Positions 32,157 to 45,376 of a DNA stretch of 64,000 nucleotides are shown here, one piece after another (the first letter of the stretch is position 1; the number at the start of each line of letters is the position of its first letter). The notes under the pieces were generated by a model. It saw only the letters and a list, made by a program, of their open reading frames with translations. It did no database searches and was not told the origin of the DNA. The stretch is from the NCBI RefSeq assembly GCF_026210795.1, contig NC_089439.1, positions 3,038,001-3,102,000 on the forward strand, read 5' to 3'. The stretch is from Rhizophagus irregularis. Lineage: Eukaryota > Glomeromycota > Glomeromycetes > Glomerales > Glomeraceae. The translations under genes were made by a program, and so were the position numbers.

Positions 32157-35100
32157 TTATTGACCATTTTGCATATTGCCACCGTTATTATTATGAGAAT
32201 TATTTCCATGACCACCACGGTACCCTCTATAATTATTCCCATATCCTCCACGACCACGACCGCGACCACGCCCACGTGATCGATTATCATATGATCGATC
32301 GTCAACTTTATTAATCTTTATTGGTTGTTGTCCAAATGTCTTTTTGTCAAATAAAGGTTAAAAAATTAAAAAAACCGTGATTAAAAAAAAAAATAAATTT
32401 AAACAAATAAAAAACTTTTGTTAATACCTGGCCATTTAATTGAATTGCATTTTCTAGTGATGCAGTATCACCAAAATCTACATATGCAAAATTTCTCTGA
32501 CTGCGTGTTTCGCGATCATGTATCAAACGAACTTTAACGATCTAATTATGTTGAAAAAGATATGTAAATATGTATATTTAATGATTAATTTAAATTTAAA
32601 TTTTAAATTTAAATTAAAGAATCGTTACCTGAAAACTATAACCTGACTGTGCGAAAAAATCTTTAATATCGTCCTCGCTTACAGGCGGTGTAATGTTACC
32701 AAGATAAACAGAAAGTTGGTTTTTCGAATTAGCGCGACGATTATTATTATTATTATTATTATCATATTGACTGCGATTTTGTGGTACAGTCGTATTATTA
32801 TTATTGGTGCTACTAGGACCTTCTTCGCTGTTTAAACTACTATTAGTTTGAGCTTGGTTTGACTCATTCATATCTGACTGTTTCCAATTTTCTTGTTGCG
32901 TTTGTTCAGCCCAATTACTGCCACTTTCCCCATTCCCATTTGCTTGATTAATATTATTTTCTGAAACAGTGGTATTGGCGGTATCGTTATTGCTATTAAT
33001 TGTAGCTATAGTATCTGTCTGGCTGCTACTACTAACATCACTTCCGGCAACTTTTGATGGAATATGTTTAGAGTTATCAATATTAGTGATAATTTTTTGT
33101 GATGTTGAACCTTCGTTTGGAGGAGATGATGACTCATTACTCCATGGTTTCCAATTATTAATCTCATTTGGTGATGTCGTCTGTGTTGGAGACGATGTCT
33201 GAGGAGCTAAAATAGGCGATGGTGCAACACCTATGTGTGATTGCTGAGGAACAAGAGCGGGAGAAGGCTGCTGCCATTGTGATGGATTCCTCCTAGTCTG
33301 ACGATCCATGGGAGAAGGACTGGTAGGAGCACCAATCAGAGTACCTTGTGGTGCACCCGTAATCGGATTAATCGCTGGAGCTCGACGATAAGCGAAATTG
33401 AAACCTAAATGTAATTTATGTAATTTGTAAATAATCGATTAAAGAAATTATTACCATTAATATTTTTATGGTTTATAATATTTATCATTATAAAAATTAT
33501 TCTACAAAGTATTTTGTGTTTACGTTTACGACAAATGATCAATTGGAATACCTTGTGCTTTTATTTCAGCCGAGACTCTGCCTTCTTTGATATCCAACAA
33601 TACCCAACCAAATGCAGCGTCCGGTAAGTTAAAATTCCACATATTTTTAAATGTGGGTTCTTCTCTGTTAGCCGATGGAACTCTCTCTACAACAGTGAAA
33701 GCATTTTGTAAAAGAATTCTCTGAGATTCACTATACATTGATTAATAATCAGGATTTATTAACAACGTATTAAAACAAAAACATGATAAACTATAATCAA
33801 ACATTAAATAATCCTTACTTGATACATCCTTCAACTTGATTCTTAACAGACTGCCACATCTCATGAAAAGTTTTTCTGGAGCTTTCTAATTTAGCACAGA
33901 AATTTGCTTGATCACTTTGTACAGAAAACTCGTTATATGAAATACCGTAACGGAAATGAAGCCCAGCAGAGATAGTAAAATCAGCCTATAAAAAAAGAAA
34001 AAATGATTTTTAAAAAATATTTTATATGCAATATTCATTCAGTTAGTATAACAAATCTTACACGTAAAACAACAGATAACTGTGCTAAGAGCCCTTCACG
34101 ACCGGGACTACCATGTGTGACAAGAACCCTTGTTTCGGTTTGATCGTATACCTGAATTTATAACGTAAGAAATAATTAATGAATAAAATAGAAAATGAGA
34201 TATTAAATAAACGTTACTTACTTTTTGAGCTGTGTCAACTAATTCACCAATCTGTAAAATAGTCGTCCACATAGTTCCATGTCCTCCGGCAATCGTTGCA
34301 CTTCCTTTTTTGTAATAATTTATTAAACTAAAGTGTACATTCAAGAGTTACCTTGTTAGATTAATAAAATTGCTTACCTTCGCCATTATCAAAAAGTTTA
34401 TGATGAACTACAGCACCACCTAATCCGAATAATCTTAAACTTACGCCACCAATGTCAATTACATAAGTATTAGCTTCATCTAAAATATTTAAATTGTGCA
34501 CTTTGTATTCTCCTGTCCTGAATTTCTCTAAAACGACGACATCCTCGCATGCACCCCATACTGTGTATAATGGAACATCAAGTTTTTTCTTTCCGTCCCT
34601 GAATAGTGGAAATTCAGATAAAAGAGGCCCAGGGGACTCAAGAATTACGTTACGTAATTCTTGTGCACTTGTAGAACTATGAAGAAGTTTGATTCTTAAT
34701 TGTGGAGGTATGATGGTACTATAAGTTACAAGATGCCGTAAAGTTCTAAAAATAATATTATTAGATATGAACTTTATAGTCCCTGTACTAAAAATCGAAC
34801 AAGCAAAATAAAGATCCATGCTTTAATTACTTATCGCTAATTCTTCCAAGACTACTCTCGTCTGTAAAGGAAAAAATATTTATTTACTTATAGAATACAG
34901 TAAATTTAATGATATTTCAGATAACGTACCATAAAATCCGAAATCACCAGAATGAATAATAGCAATGGCACCAGTTTCTTTTGCAAGTTCATTCAATTGA
35001 GAAATATTGCCTGTTAATTTGAAATTTTTAATTAATCTTCGACATATTTTTGGACGTGTTTAAATATTGAAAGCAAGATAATCCACACCGATTGGAATTT

Positions 35101-35596
35101 TACTTACCTCTTACATCTGCAACACAAATAATTCTACCGGCTTCTGTACTGATTAAACCTGCGCTACCTATCGGAAGGTTAGATGTATTAACTGATATGC
35201 CATTTGGAATGTTTCGATGTACGTTGACGTGGTTCGTTGAAGGTTGTTCTGATAGAGACGCACCGTAGCCAGGCGAAATCCCTACAAAAAAAAAAGAAGA
35301 AAAATAACAATAAAAAATTAGCGCGACTGTTAATAAGTGAGTGCAATATTTTAAAAAATTTAATAAATAATGTCACAAATACCGTTTTGGCCGTTTGTCT
35401 GATATGTATTCTGAGCGTAAGTACCGTTCCAGTTACGAGCCTGTGCCGCTGATGTTGAAGCAGAGGCTTGTTCATAGCTTTGCATGTCCTGAGCTGGCAT
35501 GTTATTATTTTCCCAGTTTTGGTTTACTTGGTTATTATAAGTGTTATATGGTTGATTCGGGTACTGTTGTTGCTCTGTTCGAGCGTATTCTGTCAT
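32157..35596 (-). CDS. DUF2433-RRM-RGG RNA-binding protein
   Basis: Twelve coding exons: 35383-35596, 35108-35281, 34930-35010, 34831-34861, 34378-34745, 34222-34304, 34062-34151, 33819-33985, 33552-33730, 32629-33404, 32428-32541 and 32157-32339. They give 819 aa, all junctions GT-AG and in frame. The N-terminus is Gln/Asn-rich. Residues about 110-460 form a metallophosphoesterase-like region of the fungal DUF2433 type ([44 protein letters not shown]-like block, [22 protein letters not shown]). A long Ser/Asn/Gln-rich linker precedes one RRM (RNP2 VYLGNI, RNP1 RNFAYVDF), and an Arg-Gly tail ([11 protein letters not shown]) ends the protein. D-x-R-G-N and H-x-G-D blocks are metallophosphoesterase signatures, but activity is unproven. 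It probably acts on RNA; the process is unknown to me. Confidence 0.88.
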
Positions 35597-36828
35597 TATA
35601 AGGAAAAATACTTGATCCCAAACTTTATTTCCTTAATAAGTATTTATGCGTTACTTTACTGGAACGAAATGGTTGAGAAACGACAAAATTCTTTGAAAAA
35701 TATGGAAATTGTATAATACAGAAGATGAACACAAATGTAGGACACTGAAAAAGTCGCGAGAGTACTACGAAGAATCCAGGAGTCGCACAGTCGGTTTAAA
35801 AAAACCTAATCTCGTGATGTGTCAATTATCACGTTTACTATATTTACTATTGTTTATTGTTCATTTTATATCACAGCCAAGCCACATAATGAACTTCTAA
35901 AGCCACTGTGACAGTGTGACAAATGTGACAAAGCCACAAAAAAAAACAAGAATGCACACAAATCAGGATTGATCGTTACATTGATACTGCGGCGAGAGTC
36001 AATTCAAATAATGTTTTATGCCGACTCTCGACTCTAATCGAGGATATCACAAGATCACGCGGAAAAAATTTTTTTTTTTTTTGAACAATAGAAATCAAAA
36101 ACTTAATTTTTTCCATCGAACAAAAACGGAATGAATATAATGCACAATTGCAAAAATAAACTTTCCATTTAATTGATTTTTGATTTTCACAACAAAGTAA
36201 TAATAGATGATCGGAATCAATCTTTCGTATCGAAAAAAAAATAAAATTTGTGCAATAATTCGATGAACAAGCCACACTATTACCAAAGAATTATAGTATA
36301 TAAAGTGTTAGGTTCAATGAAAAAATTTCTATTATAAAAAACTTCTATTACAAATATTATTTCTTTCGTAAGCAACGAAAACGAACAATTATAAGATTGT
36401 TGTGGACGTTAAAAAATTTTCTTCCTTTAAATATTCAATTGTTCTCTTTCACCCAAAAATGTAGAAAATGGGGTATGTTGCAGGGGAATTTCAAGATCTA
36501 TCTACGACAATCACCTGCAGCTCCTCAGCCAATCCAATTTGAACGAAAATAATGACAAAATGTTCAAATGTTTGTTATACCAAGTTTAGAGCCCCCGTTA
36601 AAAGAAATTTTACTTTTTTACTTTTTGGTTCACTTTTCTTCAAGCCAAAAAACCACCTTTGTCCATTCGTTCTTTATTTGTAATATAGTTTCAACACAAA
36701 CTTTAAAAAGTAATAATAACAAAACCCAACAAAATAAGGTTTCTCATATACTTGAAACTTGCAAATATTTTTGCAAGGAGCTATTTATAAAAAATACAAT
36801 AGTAACTTCCTATTCATTGGTTTACCAT
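35597..36828. other. divergent intergenic region, DUF2433 / BTB genes
   Basis: Short GTGACA/TGTGACA words recur at 35905-35930. An in-frame ATG at 36568 extends the BTB frame upstream by 87 codons of unlikely composition, taken here as 5' UTR. No other gene. Confidence 0.45.
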
Positions 36829-39082
36829 ATGACTTCAAACCTTGTCAAAGAAGATAATATAGCAGATATCGAATTTACACAGTTGCTTGAAGATTTTAGC
36901 TTAGCTTCCAACCTGGATAATATTAGTTCTAATCACGCTGCAACGTCAACAACAGCAGCTCAACAAAATCGAACTTCACCATTCACTATGTCTCCTCTCC
37001 TCACCTTAACTCAAAAGGAGAGTGGGAACACGAGAGATTACATTAACGATATTGTTTCTTCGTCCGTTTATCCTCCACCCGCACAGGATCCTCAAAGGGT
37101 ATTACGTCAAATGATGAGCCTTTGTAAACATATTTATTCAAGAGGTTTAATTGAAGGAAGCGGAAGTGATGTAACAATTAAGGCATTTGATAAAGACTAT
37201 CATTTACATAGAATCATTCTTTATCAAAATTCATATTTTTCCGTTTTACTCGAAGGTCCGTGGAAAGAAAGTGGGCAAAAAGATATAGAACTTCGATTTG
37301 ATGATGAAAACATCACACGTGATGCATTTGAAATAGCACTAGGACGTTTATATGGTAGATTAGATGAAGTTATTTTACCTTCACAGGTACTGAGTCTTCT
37401 CGCTACTGCATCTTTCCTTGACCTCCAAGATTTATGTGAAATGTGTGTTGAGGTGATATTAAGAGATATTAAAGAAGATACTGTGGTACATTATTTAACT
37501 TTTGCAACTTCACATTTTTATGGTACACATTCAGAAAAGATTACGGAATCATGTTTTACTTATCTATGTAGGGAAGGATATGATAATTTGAGGCTTAGGC
37601 CTGCTTTTTTGACATTGCCCGCTGAATGGCTTAAGAGGGTGATTGAAAGTGATGCATTCTGGGTACCTAGTGAATATGAAAGGTATTTGTTTGCAAGGGA
37701 TGTTGTTAGTAAAAGAAGGAAGATTGCGGCAGAACAAAAAAGACATAATTTAGTGTCTTCTTCACTAGTGAATTACACAGATTTAAGTAATTTATCTTCG
37801 GACATTTCTTTTCCCACTTCTCCCACATCACCAACAATTACAAATTCTCCCATTAAAGCAAAAAGATTTCCAGATTCGACATTCTCTTATCACACAAGAA
37901 GGTCTGCATCAGTTAGCACATTAAGTTCCATATGTTCATCAAATTCTCTGCAGGCTGAAAGCGATGAAGCAATTTATACTGCTATATTCACTTATGCAAT
38001 ATATTATGCTCACATGGCCTTTGAAGAATTAACTGCAATTTCACATGATTGTGACAGTATAACAAATGTCCCATTAGCTCCAGATTATATATTAAAGGAC
38101 GCTCTATGGCATCAAATAGATTTGCGTAATAAGATTGAAAACGCTGCTGAAACTGATGTAACATTGGGCATATCTTCTTCCGAAATACCTCCTAGTTCGA
38201 CTGGAGTTCATTTTGAAATCCCATCGGACGATACTACACATATAGGAGAAGCATTGACCGGTTTAGAGGACATGATTGGAGGTGGAACGAAAGCAATGAA
38301 GGATGGCGAAGGTAGAGGAAGTGTGGAATATTCATTATTCGCTCCTTTCAGATTCAGTGTTGAATTTGCGGATGTCGCGAAATTAAAAGAAAAACAGCGA
38401 GTTTATTCAGGAACAAAATTTTATGCAGGGTAAGTAGAAAATAACGAAAGGGAATTTATGAAATTTTGTTTATTCACTAAAAAATTTTTGATATTTGTAG
38501 ATCTAATTGGAATATGTATATTCAGAAAATAAAAACTCCCCGTAAAGGTATACAACTTGGAGTATATTTGCACCGTCATTCAATGCCTGATCCAAGTTCA
38601 TCTTGTGGAAATAATACAAATTCTTCTACAATGGTGAATGGATCATCCACCAATAAGAGTTCACCATCATCATCACCAGGAACCGAAGAAAGATATCGTC
38701 AAACTATTCACATGAAAATTAATAACGAAAAAAGTTTTTCAAGATATGCTGATAAGAGAAAAACGGTTAGAACTTGGTTCAAAATTTTTTGTCCTGCCAG
38801 AGGTCCTAGCCATGTTTTAACCCAGTTCCAGAGTAGTCCTGATAATTTTGCATTAATGCAAAGTTGGGTAGGTGAATTATTTTATTAATTTTATCTCGTT
38901 TCTTTTATTTTAAGTTTTTTATATTTTAGATATGCTCTTTGATTTTATAGGGATGGCGAAGTTCGAGTCTCTGTCAAGATGATTATCTTTTGGACGTTCG
39001 TGATTTTGATAGTTCATCATCATCAATAACTAATAATTCTTCTTCAACATTAAAATTTTCTGTTGTAATGGGACATGTATAA
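36829..39082 (+). CDS. BTB/POZ-domain protein
   Basis: Three coding exons: 36829-38429, 38501-38867 and 38951-39082. They give 699 aa from the ATG at 36829; an upstream in-frame ATG at 36568 would give 786 aa. A BTB/POZ fold occupies roughly residues 110-215 (SGSDVTIKAFDKDYHLHRIIL, SYFSVLLEGPWKES, LPSQVLSLLATASFLDLQDL). A BACK-like helical stretch follows (VVHYLTFATSHFYG, LPAEWLKRVIESDAFWVPSE). The layout resembles germ-cell-less/BTB-type substrate adaptors that link targets to Cullin-3 ubiquitin ligases, but no substrate domain (Kelch, MATH) is visible. The C-terminal part has Ser/Asn-rich loops and a segment ending KFSVVMGHV that may be a folded beta domain. A Cullin-3 role is inference from the family. 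Confidence 0.88.
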
Positions 39083-39346
39083 AATATGAAATATGGTTAG
39101 ATTATAGTTATCACTTTTTTATAAAAATATATAATTTATAAATATCTTAGTTTAAATAGAAATCAATTTTTTTTTAATTGTATTATATAGACTAACTAAA
39201 TCCAACTAAATAAATCACTATAAAGTTAAATTGTTAACCCAATTTTATAAGCATTTCTTTGCCTAGCTCTCTGCCATTTTTTTTGAAAATGTTTAATCAA
39301 AATTGCAAACCCGAAAAATAAAAATAAAAAAATAAAAAAAAATTTA

Positions 39347-40986
39347 TTATTTCTTCTTGAATCCAAACTTAAAAGCTGATTTTTGAGTCTAAAAAAATTT
39401 TAAATTTTGTTAATTTTTAATAATTATATGTATACTTATATGTACATAAATACCTCTGAATTATCTGCGGACGATTTTCCGATTCCAAATATTAATTTTG
39501 ATTTTGGCGTACTATTAGGTAAACTTACAGTTTCTGGCACGGTACTATGATTATTTGGTTGATCTATAGTCGTGGTCCAACCGTCGGATTTAAATGCTGA
39601 TGACGATGATGATGAATTCCATCCACTTGTGTTACTTGTTGTTGTTGCACGTACAAACTTCCAACCACTTTGTTGGCTACTTGTTGAACTAGATGAATTA
39701 GAAGATGAACTTATATCTACAGTAGTCCAACCTCCGCCACCTCCTTCTGAACTTCTACTATTTATGGAAGATGAAATGGTGGCGATATTGCTGACTGAAT
39801 TATTATTAATAATATCTTTATCAATAGATTGTTTGCTGCCTGCTCTTTGAAGTGCAGCTTGTTGCATTCTTGCCAATTCTTTTTCTTCTCTCTTACGTTC
39901 CTTTTCTCGTTTTTTATCCAATTTAGCTGTTGGGCGATTACTTTCTTTCATTTCCTTAAATCGCTATAAAAATAATAAAATTATTCATATAATAAAAATG
40001 TTTGTCTTTCTTGATAAGAATATTGATAATTATTACCTTACGATGATTATGATCGTACGAACTCAAATGGGTCTCATATTCTGAGATTTTTGTATATTGT
40101 TTATCACATAACGCGCAATAAAAAGCTGCATTGATGTTTTCTAATTCCTTTTTGATAGATTCTTGTTTTTGAACTTTATTCTATAATTAAATAATGATTT
40201 GAGAAATAAATAATCATTAAAAACTCGTTTTTTTTAAAAAAAAAGAACTCACTTGTCTTTGAACGCGTTCTTCTTCGGTTTCTTCTGCAATTTTTTCACT
40301 ATCTAAAGCTTTACGTTTTGCGGTGCTAGTAGCATGATAATAATTTTCTTCTTCGAGTTTACCCACGCCTAAACTATCAGATTTAATGTCTATTCGAATT
40401 GGTTCTTTTCTACCTATTAATTGTTTAATTAAATCAGGTAAAATCAATAAATAATTAAAAAATTATCAATTATATAAATTGATGCTAATATAAATATTTA
40501 ACCTTGTTGTGAACTTCCAAGACCTTGACCAGCTTTCCAACCCATTTTCATCAATAATTTATATCCTATATTACTTTCTGGTAAATGCTCATCCATACTT
40601 GCCATATCTGTACTCGACAAATCAAGATATGATTGAGGGACATGACCACGAGGAAGTGAAAAAGCATCCTCTTCTTCAAGTAAATAATCATCATTATTTT
40701 CGGTTTCCGTCTCATTTTTCTGTTAAAAAACAATATTTTGTGCGGATATAAAATGACATTTTGGAATGATGGGGAGTATAAAGAAAAAAGAGAGGCTAAT
40801 GGTAATATTATGATACTTTTTTCGTGAACAAATTGTAACTTGAATATAAAAAACGCCTGCTTTTTTTAACGGATTTTTTAATAACTTTTAAACCAAAAAA
40901 AATTTTTTTATCAATATAATTTATAGTGAACTAACCTTTTTGCTATGTGTTCCTTTAGGAACTGTTGGATTTCCAGGATCGTACAT
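39347..40986 (-). CDS. G-patch and C2H2 zinc-finger protein (GPATCH8-like)
   Basis: Six coding exons: 40936-40986, 40503-40719, 40253-40413, 40037-40180, 39454-39963 and 39347-39388. They give 374 aa. A G-patch ([28 protein letters not shown], about residues 68-97) is followed by an acidic/basic linker. A single C2H2 finger of the RNA-binding type comes next ([30 protein letters not shown], about 164-192), then a Lys/Glu/Arg coiled-coil-like stretch. The C-terminal half is Ser/Asn-rich with repeated SGW/DGW motifs. G-patches activate DEAH-box helicases such as those of splicing. The G-patch plus zinc-finger order matches animal GPATCH8. The short first exon (17 codons) and the final exon (13 codons) are supported by frame and splice sites. 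Confidence 0.88.
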
Positions 40987-41106
40987 TATAATTTAATAAA
41001 TTCTTGAATTCTTGTATAAACTGCGTATCAATAAATTTGATCCATTTTCCTCAATATAATGTCAATACGGCAAGTTTCGTGTAACAATAATAATAAAAAT
41101 CGACGG

Positions 41107-41219
41107 GGTGTATGATATTAACGTACGAACTGGCCCGAGTTTTAGAGTTATGCACTTGCACGAGATAGCGTTTAGCATTAAACCCCGGCCAGTTCGTACA
41201 TAAATATCGTATACACACG
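41107..41219. repeat. foldback (inverted-repeat) sequence
   Basis: Perfect 13-bp inverted arms GTACGAACTGGCC (41123-41135) and GGCCAGTTCGTAC (41187-41199) sit inside longer imperfect arms. Outward, GTGTATGATATTAAC matches GTGTATACGATATTTAT on the other strand. Inward, CGAGTTTT matches GGGGTTTA. Total length is about 113 bp, with a roughly 35-nt centre rich in GCACTTGCACG. It could be a MITE remnant or a promoter palindrome: it lies 120-230 bp upstream of the G-patch gene start. No target-site duplication was found. Confidence 0.7.
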
Positions 41220-41275
41220 TGACCGGTGACATTTAAGGGGATAATTTTGAGGGCAATGTGATGAATATTTTTAGG

Positions 41276-41283
41276 TCACGTGG
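41276..41283. promoter_or_regulatory. TCACGTGG box
   Basis: TCACGTGG lies about 90 bp before the start of the decayed gene at 41372. A second CACGTG is at 41216-41221. Both are 230-300 bp upstream of the G-patch gene. Confidence 0.35.
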
Positions 41284-41371
41284 GGTAGAAAATTTGTTGG
41301 TATTATTGGTGTTACCGGGGAAGATATATATAACTATTAACTACACGTCTAACGCGCTATTCAACTAGAAA

Positions 41372-43575
41372 ATGTCAAACTTTTTTGAATTATCATCAAA
41401 ACCTTGGACATGTGAAAAAATTGCGGCTCACTACTACTTTGAAGACGATGCTCGTATTTTCGATCGTATTAAAAAAAATCTTACGTTACGTCCTAACATG
41501 AAGACGAATTCGCACTGCTAAACAAAACAGCTTGTAACATCCGACTAGAAGGTATGTTTTCTGGAAAGTACTGCCATTAATAGTGACTGAAGGAACCGAT
41601 ATCTAGCTGGGAAACTGCTTGTCGCCTGGCCGAATTTCTTCAAAATACAGAAACCATTTTATGCTTATTTCTGCGAAAATGCTAATTATTGGTCTTTTTT
41701 TTTATAACTAAAGTGTGAAAACTTGTTTAGCCTTTGACATGATCGGGGTGAGCTTAATGATTTCTCCGGTTGCTAATCTTTTCAACAAGCACTCATTTCT
41801 TCTGTTATACAATATACAGAGAGAAGCTACCATTTCTACTTACACAGATGGAGCAAATCTATGGTGAAGACGATATTAGAGAACTTAAAGGCGTACCTAT
41901 GGAACCTGAATACAATTTTAAAAAATATTTGAAGCTGATTATGAACCTACGGAGAATAAAATCCATATTTTTCTGTCATCGCAGCCACAACTAAGAGTTG
42001 CTAGCTGCATTGGAGAAACTTGAATTTTGTTTGCGAGAATTTCAACATTAGAAGAAGATGCATTGTTCTGCGAGGATGATGTATCTAAAGTAAATTGAAA
42101 ATCTTTCGCATAGATATTCTTGATAACATTGACCATGTATCATCTTTTAAGCAACCCCTTGATCTGGAAAAGGATGGTGTAAGTATAAAGTTTCAACTTC
42201 CATCTGCATATTATCTGAATTCCTTATAACTTTTTTTCGCAATCATGGGCTTACCCGATTATATATTATTTTATATTATTTTGTAGACCAATCCAAGAAC
42301 CCCAGAAGACAAGGTAGCTGTATTTTCAAAGTGTATAGCCCGCAATGAAAACTCTTTCTCACCTTTAGAATGTGTACAGAAAAGAACCGTTACATTTGAA
42401 GAAGAAGAGTCCTCCACCTCAGCCATGTCCTACATCCCAGCTATTCCAGTAGAGTCTCCCACTTCAATCGATCCATCTAATTCAAAATCAGCGGTGCATA
42501 ACCAACCTCAATATGAAGAGGATCACACCAAGTATATTATAACTAGTGATACAACTAGAATATATATATATATATATATATATATAGGTCAGTATGAATC
42601 AACTCGCAAAGATAAATAGTTTGTAAAAATCTCATATAATTTTTTTTTACTATTGCATGTTTATTTAGCGAAAGGACAGGCCGGAAGTGCAAGATAAGTA
42701 TGAAACGGATGATAATGACGAAGAAAAAACAACTTCAGAAGATAATATTGAATGGAATAAAGGTGAAGAATTGAAGATCATGAGAATAAAAATGATGGTG
42801 GAAACGATGATGTTGATAAAGAAACCTGTGCCAAAGTTGCATTTCGTCAATCATTCGAAAAAATACCAGAAACAACAAAGTTAAAATTAAGCTCTGGTAG
42901 AGTAGTTGAGGATTTACTTTTTAATTACGTAAAGGACAATGATTACGAAGAGTAAGTATTCAAAAAACTTGGCTTTTTCTATAATTCTAACACTAATACT
43001 GTATATCTTTTATATTTTTTAGTCATGCGCATTCTTTTATCATAAATTGTGATAATCAAGGTATTAGAGAGTTGTTCAATGATGAAGAATGGAAAGCATT
43101 CCTGATGTTCCATCTAATATTGCAGAAGAAATAGTCAAATACGGAAATAAAAACCTGAGAATTACGTAAGGAAGTAATGACATCATATCTGCCAGACAAT
43201 GTTCCTTATGATAGTAGCCAACACCACGACTTAGAATGGATTCAAACATCAATAAGAACTATAGTGGGTCTATATGAATATTGGTATACTGTTGCTTTAT
43301 TTGGAGCTTGTATATACATATTAATGCTAATTTTTTACATATCGGACGTTCCATCATATGCAAGCTCCGAAAGAGCCGTACTAAAAAATGCAAAAAAAAT
43401 TGACAGGAAGGAAAATAGATGGCATTGTGTATTTGATAGAAAATTACATGAAATGGGAGCGATAGAAGGTATAAGATCTTACACTGGAGTACATGACAAA
43501 AAAATATCTAAATATTTTAAATTGCCAAAGACATCACGAGATATGCTAGTTATAGCCGTTGATTATCATGAATAA
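41372..43575 (+). pseudogene. decayed multi-exon gene of unrecognised family
   Basis: Starting at an ATG (MSNFFELSSKPWTCEKIAAH), successive coding blocks read ISSWETACRLAEFLQNTET, REKLPFLLTQMEQIYGED, FEADYEPTENKIHIF, TNPRTPEDKVAVFSKC, VVEDLLFNYVKDNDYEE, FIINCDNQGIRELFNDEEW and a last open block at 43177-43575 (ASSERAVLKNAKKIDRKENRWHCVFDRKLHEMGAIE). Blocks are separated by what look like old introns, and the reading frame is lost several times: a one-base shift ends the first block, and stops fall in the second, third and sixth. The last block has the feel of lineage-specific Rhizophagus proteins whose C-terminus carries 'KKIDRK-x-D/W' and 'LGxxE' motifs. I do not recognise a domain and propose no function. 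Confidence 0.5.
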
Positions 43576-43867
43576 ATTTCAAGTTTTTGGAATTATACAC
43601 CTTGGACTAAAAATCTTTAAAAAGATCTTCCACTATATGAAGTGCCGAGTAAATTTTCTACTGATGAATTTAAAGATTTTATATATAATATAAGAGATTG
43701 CTAGCACAATACTCTCTGGTCATATTATTAAAAGAAAATTTATAAAAAGATTTTAAATGCAAATTTTTAGTTTCAATATACAAATATAAGGTAAAAAGTT
43801 TATTTTATTGTATATTTGTTTTAGTATTATTTCTAATCGTCTTGACTTTATTTAATATAGATGATAG

Positions 43868-45260
43868 TAAAGAATAATATACGAGTTCTATGTATGGAAG
43901 CTAATGGAAAACTTTATTGGACGAACTTTTAAACCTCAAAACACTAATTTAAAGAATCACCTACATTAAAAAGTGCATCAGCCAAAGCAATCACAGTAGC
44001 GGCATATTTAAAAATGGAAATAATAGCTATTTTATTGGTAAATTACGTGATATATAAAAGAATTATATAATAAATAATATTCAATTATGATTCCATGTAA
44101 AACTAGATGGAACAGTCATTACTATTATTTTAAAAGTTTAATTCGATCTAAACAGGCATTAAGAGTAATATAAATTTCTTAAATTTAATATTATTTGATT
44201 CATTGTATTTAGTTAATTTATTATTTCTAATAATGTTTTTTAGAATTGGCAATTCGGCATAAGCATTCACAATCTACACCAGTAGAAGCAAGTTCTTTAA
44301 TATCAAATAATGCCAATGAAATTTATTTGAACAAATTGGTGGGATATAATAGAATCTTTGCAAGAAGTTTTATTACCTTATTGTGGTATTTAAAATAAGC
44401 TTCAAAGTGACAAAGCACATCTTTTTTAATTACTTCATGCTTTAAGATATTTTATTCAATTTTGAATCAGTTTTCAGATGTTGTGTTAGGCGAAAAAATG
44501 ATAGAATGATTAGAAAAACAGTGGTATCAATGGAAGCAGTCATTACCATCCAAAGTATTGGCTTACATATTTCAATCCTAGGATGAAAATTTATCATTTA
44601 CTACATTGAGATGTTATTTAATAATACTATTACAAAGTATGGTTTCAGAAAAAATCAACCTACTTATTGTTAGATTTTGAGAATTATCACCAAAAAATTG
44701 AACCATTTGATGATGAAACTTTTGGTCAATTTGGTGGAAATCAAGTCCTGGAAGTATATTGAAGGTGATTATAAAGAATTGGCTGGTATTGCTTTAAGAA
44801 TTTTTGGAATCTATATAAATGCTGTTTCAGTAGAATGCTGAATGCATGTGGTTATCTATGGAATTTTACACACAAATCATTGTAACTGATTAAATGTAAG
44901 TTTAAATTAATAAATTTGATAATATTTATTTAAAATATATTAATTTAATTATTTTTTTAGAATGACAAAGTTTTATTAATAAGTAAACTTCATGCATCTA
45001 TTAATTTTTCATTTAGAAAAAAAAAATTGCAAAAAAATGAAGTAAAAGCCTTTTGATTTAAATGCTAAACCAGTTGATGATTCTGCAGAAAATTTACAAT
45101 AAAATCCTACAGATAATAATAATGAAATTATTGGAGATGAAAATATTATAACTTCTGAACATTGGAAAAATGAATTTGTTTAATAATAATCAATGTTAAT
45201 AGAAGAAGAGATATCATGATTGGAAGAAGAAGTCTTCACTTTTTCCTATAATAAACTTTA
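43868..45260 (+). mobile_element. decayed hAT-family transposase
   Basis: Degenerate pieces appear in the order of a hAT transposase. They are the end of a BED zinc finger (TNLKNHLH) near 43945; CKTRWNSHYYYFKSLIRSKQ near 44095-44155; DVVLGEKMIE and EKQWYQWKQ near 44480-44540; and the hATC dimerisation region YIEGDYKELAGIALRIFGIYINAVSVE near 44755-44835, then MGFLHTNHCNRLN-like remains. Many stops and frame changes interrupt it (at least six by eye), so it is long dead. Terminal repeats and an 8-bp target duplication were not found. Confidence 0.75.
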
Positions 45261-45376
45261 TCTTAAAAAGTAATCCAATATAATTTTTATCTTAAAATAT
45301 TAATAATTAAACAATTAGTATACTAACTATACTTATTGTTCTAATTCAGTTTAATTATAATTAAACTTCAAAAGTA

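Noticed and set aside
36568-36828. N-terminal extension of the BTB protein from an earlier in-frame ATG
   Set aside because: 87 residues of Phe/Asn/Lys-rich sequence without family resemblance; the later ATG starts typical protein sequence. Not excluded.
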